A DNA stretch of 51,642 nucleotides from Chloroflexota bacterium (GTDB lineage Bacteria > Chloroflexota > UBA6077 > FW602-bin22 > CADDYW01). The notes under the pieces are model-generated. The model ran no database searches, was not told where the DNA came from, and saw nothing but the letters and a program-made list of their open reading frames with translations. Within the stretch, counting starts at the first letter, position 1. Every line of letters begins with the position of its first letter. The position numbers and the translations under genes were made by a program. Location of the stretch: NCBI GenBank assembly GCA_021324795.1, contig JAJPIK010000045.1, positions 1-51,642 of the forward strand. Direction: 5' to 3'. Shown piece after piece: positions 49,873 through 51,642 of the stretch.

Positions 49873-50268
49873 GTGCCAAGTGATCCGTCCATCCCGACCA
49901 ATCCCAAGTCACGTGTTCTCGTTGTCGATGACGATGCACGTCTCGCTGTGATGATGGCAAACTGGCTGCAGAACGACAATTACGACGTGACAACGACAAC
50001 CAGTCCCACAGAAGCGATCGCCCTCGCTGGACAACGCACGTTCGACCTGGCGATTGTCGATATCTCGTTCCCCGCCATGAGCGGCTGGGATCTGATCGCC
50101 CATCTGAAACAGCTCCAGCCTTCGCTCAAAGTGATCATCTGGACTGGCTGGGATCAAGCCATGCTCGGATCCTCGCCCTTACGCGAGCTGGTCGACGGAT
50201 TGCTCCCCAAGCCCAGTCGCCTCGCTGACCTTCGAAAAATCCTCGCTGAATGCTTGCCACGGCCATGA
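49873..50268 (+). CDS. Stand-alone response regulator receiver
   Basis: About 131 residues from GTG 49873. The domain is complete: acidic cluster VLVVDDDARL, phospho-aspartate IVDISFPAMSGWDLI, threonine in IIWTGW and lysine in LLPKP. There is no output domain. The frame is open far upstream into the degenerate receiver gene, and the true start is uncertain because no good Shine-Dalgarno is visible. It ends 5 bases before the convergent peptidase. With its degenerate neighbour it may form a sensing pair for an unlinked histidine kinase. Confidence 0.82.
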   Translation: MPSDPSIPTNPKSRVLVVDDDARLAVMMANWLQNDNYDVTTTTSPTEAIALAGQRTFDLAIVDISFPAMSGWDLIAHLKQLQPSLKVIIWTGWDQAMLGSSPLRELVDGLLPKPSRLADLRKILAECLPRP

Positions 50269-50273
50269 CTCCC

Positions 50274-51419
50274 CTACCACCACTGCGCCGCCACCGTCGT
50301 CAGCAAATCGTAGCCGTCGCGGGTGACGACGACTTCTTGCTCGATAGAACAACCACCGTGATTCGGGATACGAATGCTCGGCTCGACACAGATGACCATA
50401 CCCTCAGCGAGCACTGCCTCGCTCCCAGACTGAATGTATGGCTCTTCGACCGTCTCCAGGCCAATCCCATGACCAACAAACCCCGAGGCAAAGGCGGCAT
50501 ACCCGCTCTCATCTAATGAAAGAAGCGCGCACCTGACAAGTTCGCGCACCGGCACGCCTGGACGGACCGCCGCCAGCGTGACCTCGGTTGCCCGCAAGCC
50601 CGCGTCGAGGATGCGTCGCGCTTCCTCGGTCGGGGCGCCGACCGAAGTACTGCGTAGAACATCGAATTGATAGCCCTGATAGGCACCGATCGCATCAATA
50701 GTCACGAGATCGCCGGCCACGAGCTGACGATCGGTCGCCTGCGGCCAGCGCGAGCTGACCCCAGCCCACGGCCCGGAATGGACCCGGAGATACCGGATGA
50801 AGTCAGCGCCGGCGGCGAGCCCGGCTGCGGTTCCTGCCGCGCAAACCGCTCGCTCATCCACGCCGGGCTCGATCGCCGCGCGCGCCGCTTCCAGCGTTTG
50901 GCCGGCGATTTCGGCCGCCTGACGGAGCAGCGCGACCTCGTTCGTGCTCTTGATCGCCCGCGCCGTGGCGACCACATCGTCTGCGGACTCGAGGATCAAC
51001 GACGGGAGAGCTTCTCGCAACGGTCGATCCATCGCCCGGGGAAAGAGGTCTTCACCTACTAAGCCAAGCCGGCTGCGACCGAGACCGCGCTCGGTGAGCA
51101 GATCGATCAAGCTCTGAACGAGATCGTTGTCCGCCCGGACGTCATCGATCGCCACCAGATCCTTGCGGTATGCGCGGCCATCGACGAGAAGGGTCGGCGC
51201 GCCATTGACCGGAATCAAAAGCAAGCCATGGCCAAGGCCGCGACTGTGTCCGACGAACGGACTGGCTGGAAACGGTGGAAAGTGATTACTGAGGTAAGCC
51301 AGGTGGCCGACCCGATCGTAAAACGAGCGCCCGACGACGAGCAAGCCATCCCATCTCTGTTGTCGCGCCGCCAATCGCACCCGCTCGATCCGGCCCAAAA
51401 TCTCTTCGCGCTGAATCAC
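50274..51419 (-). CDS. M24 family Xaa-Pro peptidase-like protein
   Basis: 381 residues from GTG 51419, with GGGAGG eight bases upstream; the longer open frame is not supported. It has the creatinase-like N-terminal domain and the pita-bread M24 domain. Likely metal ligands are the aspartates in TIDAIG and QFDVLRS, the histidine in VGHGIGLE, and the glutamates in CVEPS and EQEVVVT. This is the full M24 set, so it is probably an active aminopeptidase or prolidase. It removes N-terminal residues before proline. Convergent with the receiver gene. Confidence 0.9.
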   Translation of the reverse strand: MIQREEILGRIERVRLAARQQRWDGLLVVGRSFYDRVGHLAYLSNHFPPFPASPFVGHSRGLGHGLLLIPVNGAPTLLVDGRAYRKDLVAIDDVRADNDLVQSLIDLLTERGLGRSRLGLVGEDLFPRAMDRPLREALPSLILESADDVVATARAIKSTNEVALLRQAAEIAGQTLEAARAAIEPGVDERAVCAAGTAAGLAAGADFIRYLRVHSGPWAGVSSRWPQATDRQLVAGDLVTIDAIGAYQGYQFDVLRSTSVGAPTEEARRILDAGLRATEVTLAAVRPGVPVRELVRCALLSLDESGYAAFASGFVGHGIGLETVEEPYIQSGSEAVLAEGMVICVEPSIRIPNHGGCSIEQEVVVTRDGYDLLTTVAAQWW

Positions 51420-51440
51420 GTTCAAAACCTCCCAAAAGTG

Positions 51441-51476
51441 CTTCTCTCCCTCTGAGGGAAGGCGAGGGAGAGATGG
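51441..51476. repeat. C-rich/G-rich inverted unit upstream of the peptidase gene
   Basis: CTTCTCTCCCTCTGAGGGAA then GGCGAGGGAGAGATGG forms a hairpin (CTCTCCCTC with GAGGGAGAG). It resembles the units at 861-912, 2781-2817 and 38475-38503. The 223 bases from the peptidase start to the window end hold no gene that I can see. Confidence 0.45.
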
Positions 51477-51642
51477 TCTTTCCGTTTCATCCAATTTGGC
51501 TGCCCTATGGATCATACGTAATTCTTGGAGGACATGCACCATCGCTCCGAGCAAGAGGGGTGCGTTGCTGGCGAATGCAATACCCGGGGAATAGCTAACG
51601 ACGTGGAAAAGTCGCTCACAACAAAAAATCCCGGTGCGCAAG

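Noticed and set aside
1..51642. CRISPR arrays, insertion sequences, prophage genes and rRNA
   Set aside because: No regularly spaced repeats, transposase, integrase or rRNA segment was seen on either strand.

Overview
The window is a GC-rich bacterial chromosome segment. It most resembles Chloroflexota (Thermomicrobia-like or a relative). The reasons are a MalT/BTAD-type giant regulator next to a DUF5317 membrane protein, four sugar-binding lipoproteins that all carry twin-arginine signals plus a lipobox, an F420-type LLM oxidoreductase, an MpaB/DUF2236 protein, and many GTG starts. This is inference from gene content, not from a phylogenetic marker search. No phage, transposase, CRISPR array or rRNA was seen. 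There is one tRNA, tRNA-Lys(CTT).

Layout. Positions 1-3.5 kb hold the end of an ECF vitamin transporter operon: a double ATPase open at the left edge, EcfT, a 36-residue membrane peptide and TenA. It probably salvages a thiamine pyrimidine precursor. Positions 3.6-7.0 kb hold sugar ABC transporter 1 (minus strand). Positions 7.2-8.8 kb hold cobS and cobU behind a short leader that resembles part of a cobalamin riboswitch. Positions 8.8-14.6 kb are mixed: an acrylyl-CoA-reductase-like enzyme, a Tat-exported sulfatase-fold protein without a formylglycine residue, a GtrA-like protein, a zinc dehydrogenase, a monooxygenase-like pseudogene broken by one TGA, and an LLM oxidoreductase.

Positions 14.7-25 kb are a carbohydrate island. 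Transporter 2 (minus) is divergent from an oxidoreductase-cupin-isomerase-isomerase operon (plus), which converges on transporter 3 (minus) across a perfect 16-bp bidirectional terminator. Positions 25.3-28.7 kb hold a secreted protein made of four YPG-type repeats and a sigma factor fused to a DUF151 bifunctional-nuclease domain. Positions 28.8-35.8 kb hold tRNA-Lys and a six-gene operon: LacI regulator, transporter 4, a 2-hydroxyacid dehydrogenase and a sugar isomerase. None of the four sugar transporters has its own ATPase, so a shared MsiK/MalK-type ATPase must be encoded elsewhere.

Positions 35.8-45.2 kb are housekeeping: rpmI-rplT-trmH-pheS-pheT-methyltransferase, then rsfS-prs divergent from ispH-mpaB. 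Positions 45.3-50.3 kb hold a 1049-residue STAND/BTAD regulator, a 30-residue membrane peptide, a DUF5317 membrane protein, a degenerate receiver and an intact receiver. An M24 peptidase-like gene closes the window.

The strongest candidates for something new are: (1) the sigma-DUF151 fusion, with an internal Shine-Dalgarno and ATG exactly at the domain junction followed by a C9 tract; (2) the BTAD regulator-peptide-DUF5317-receiver locus; (3) the compact cobalamin-like leader of cobS; (4) the ECF-associated membrane peptide. All starts, promoters and hairpins were read by eye.
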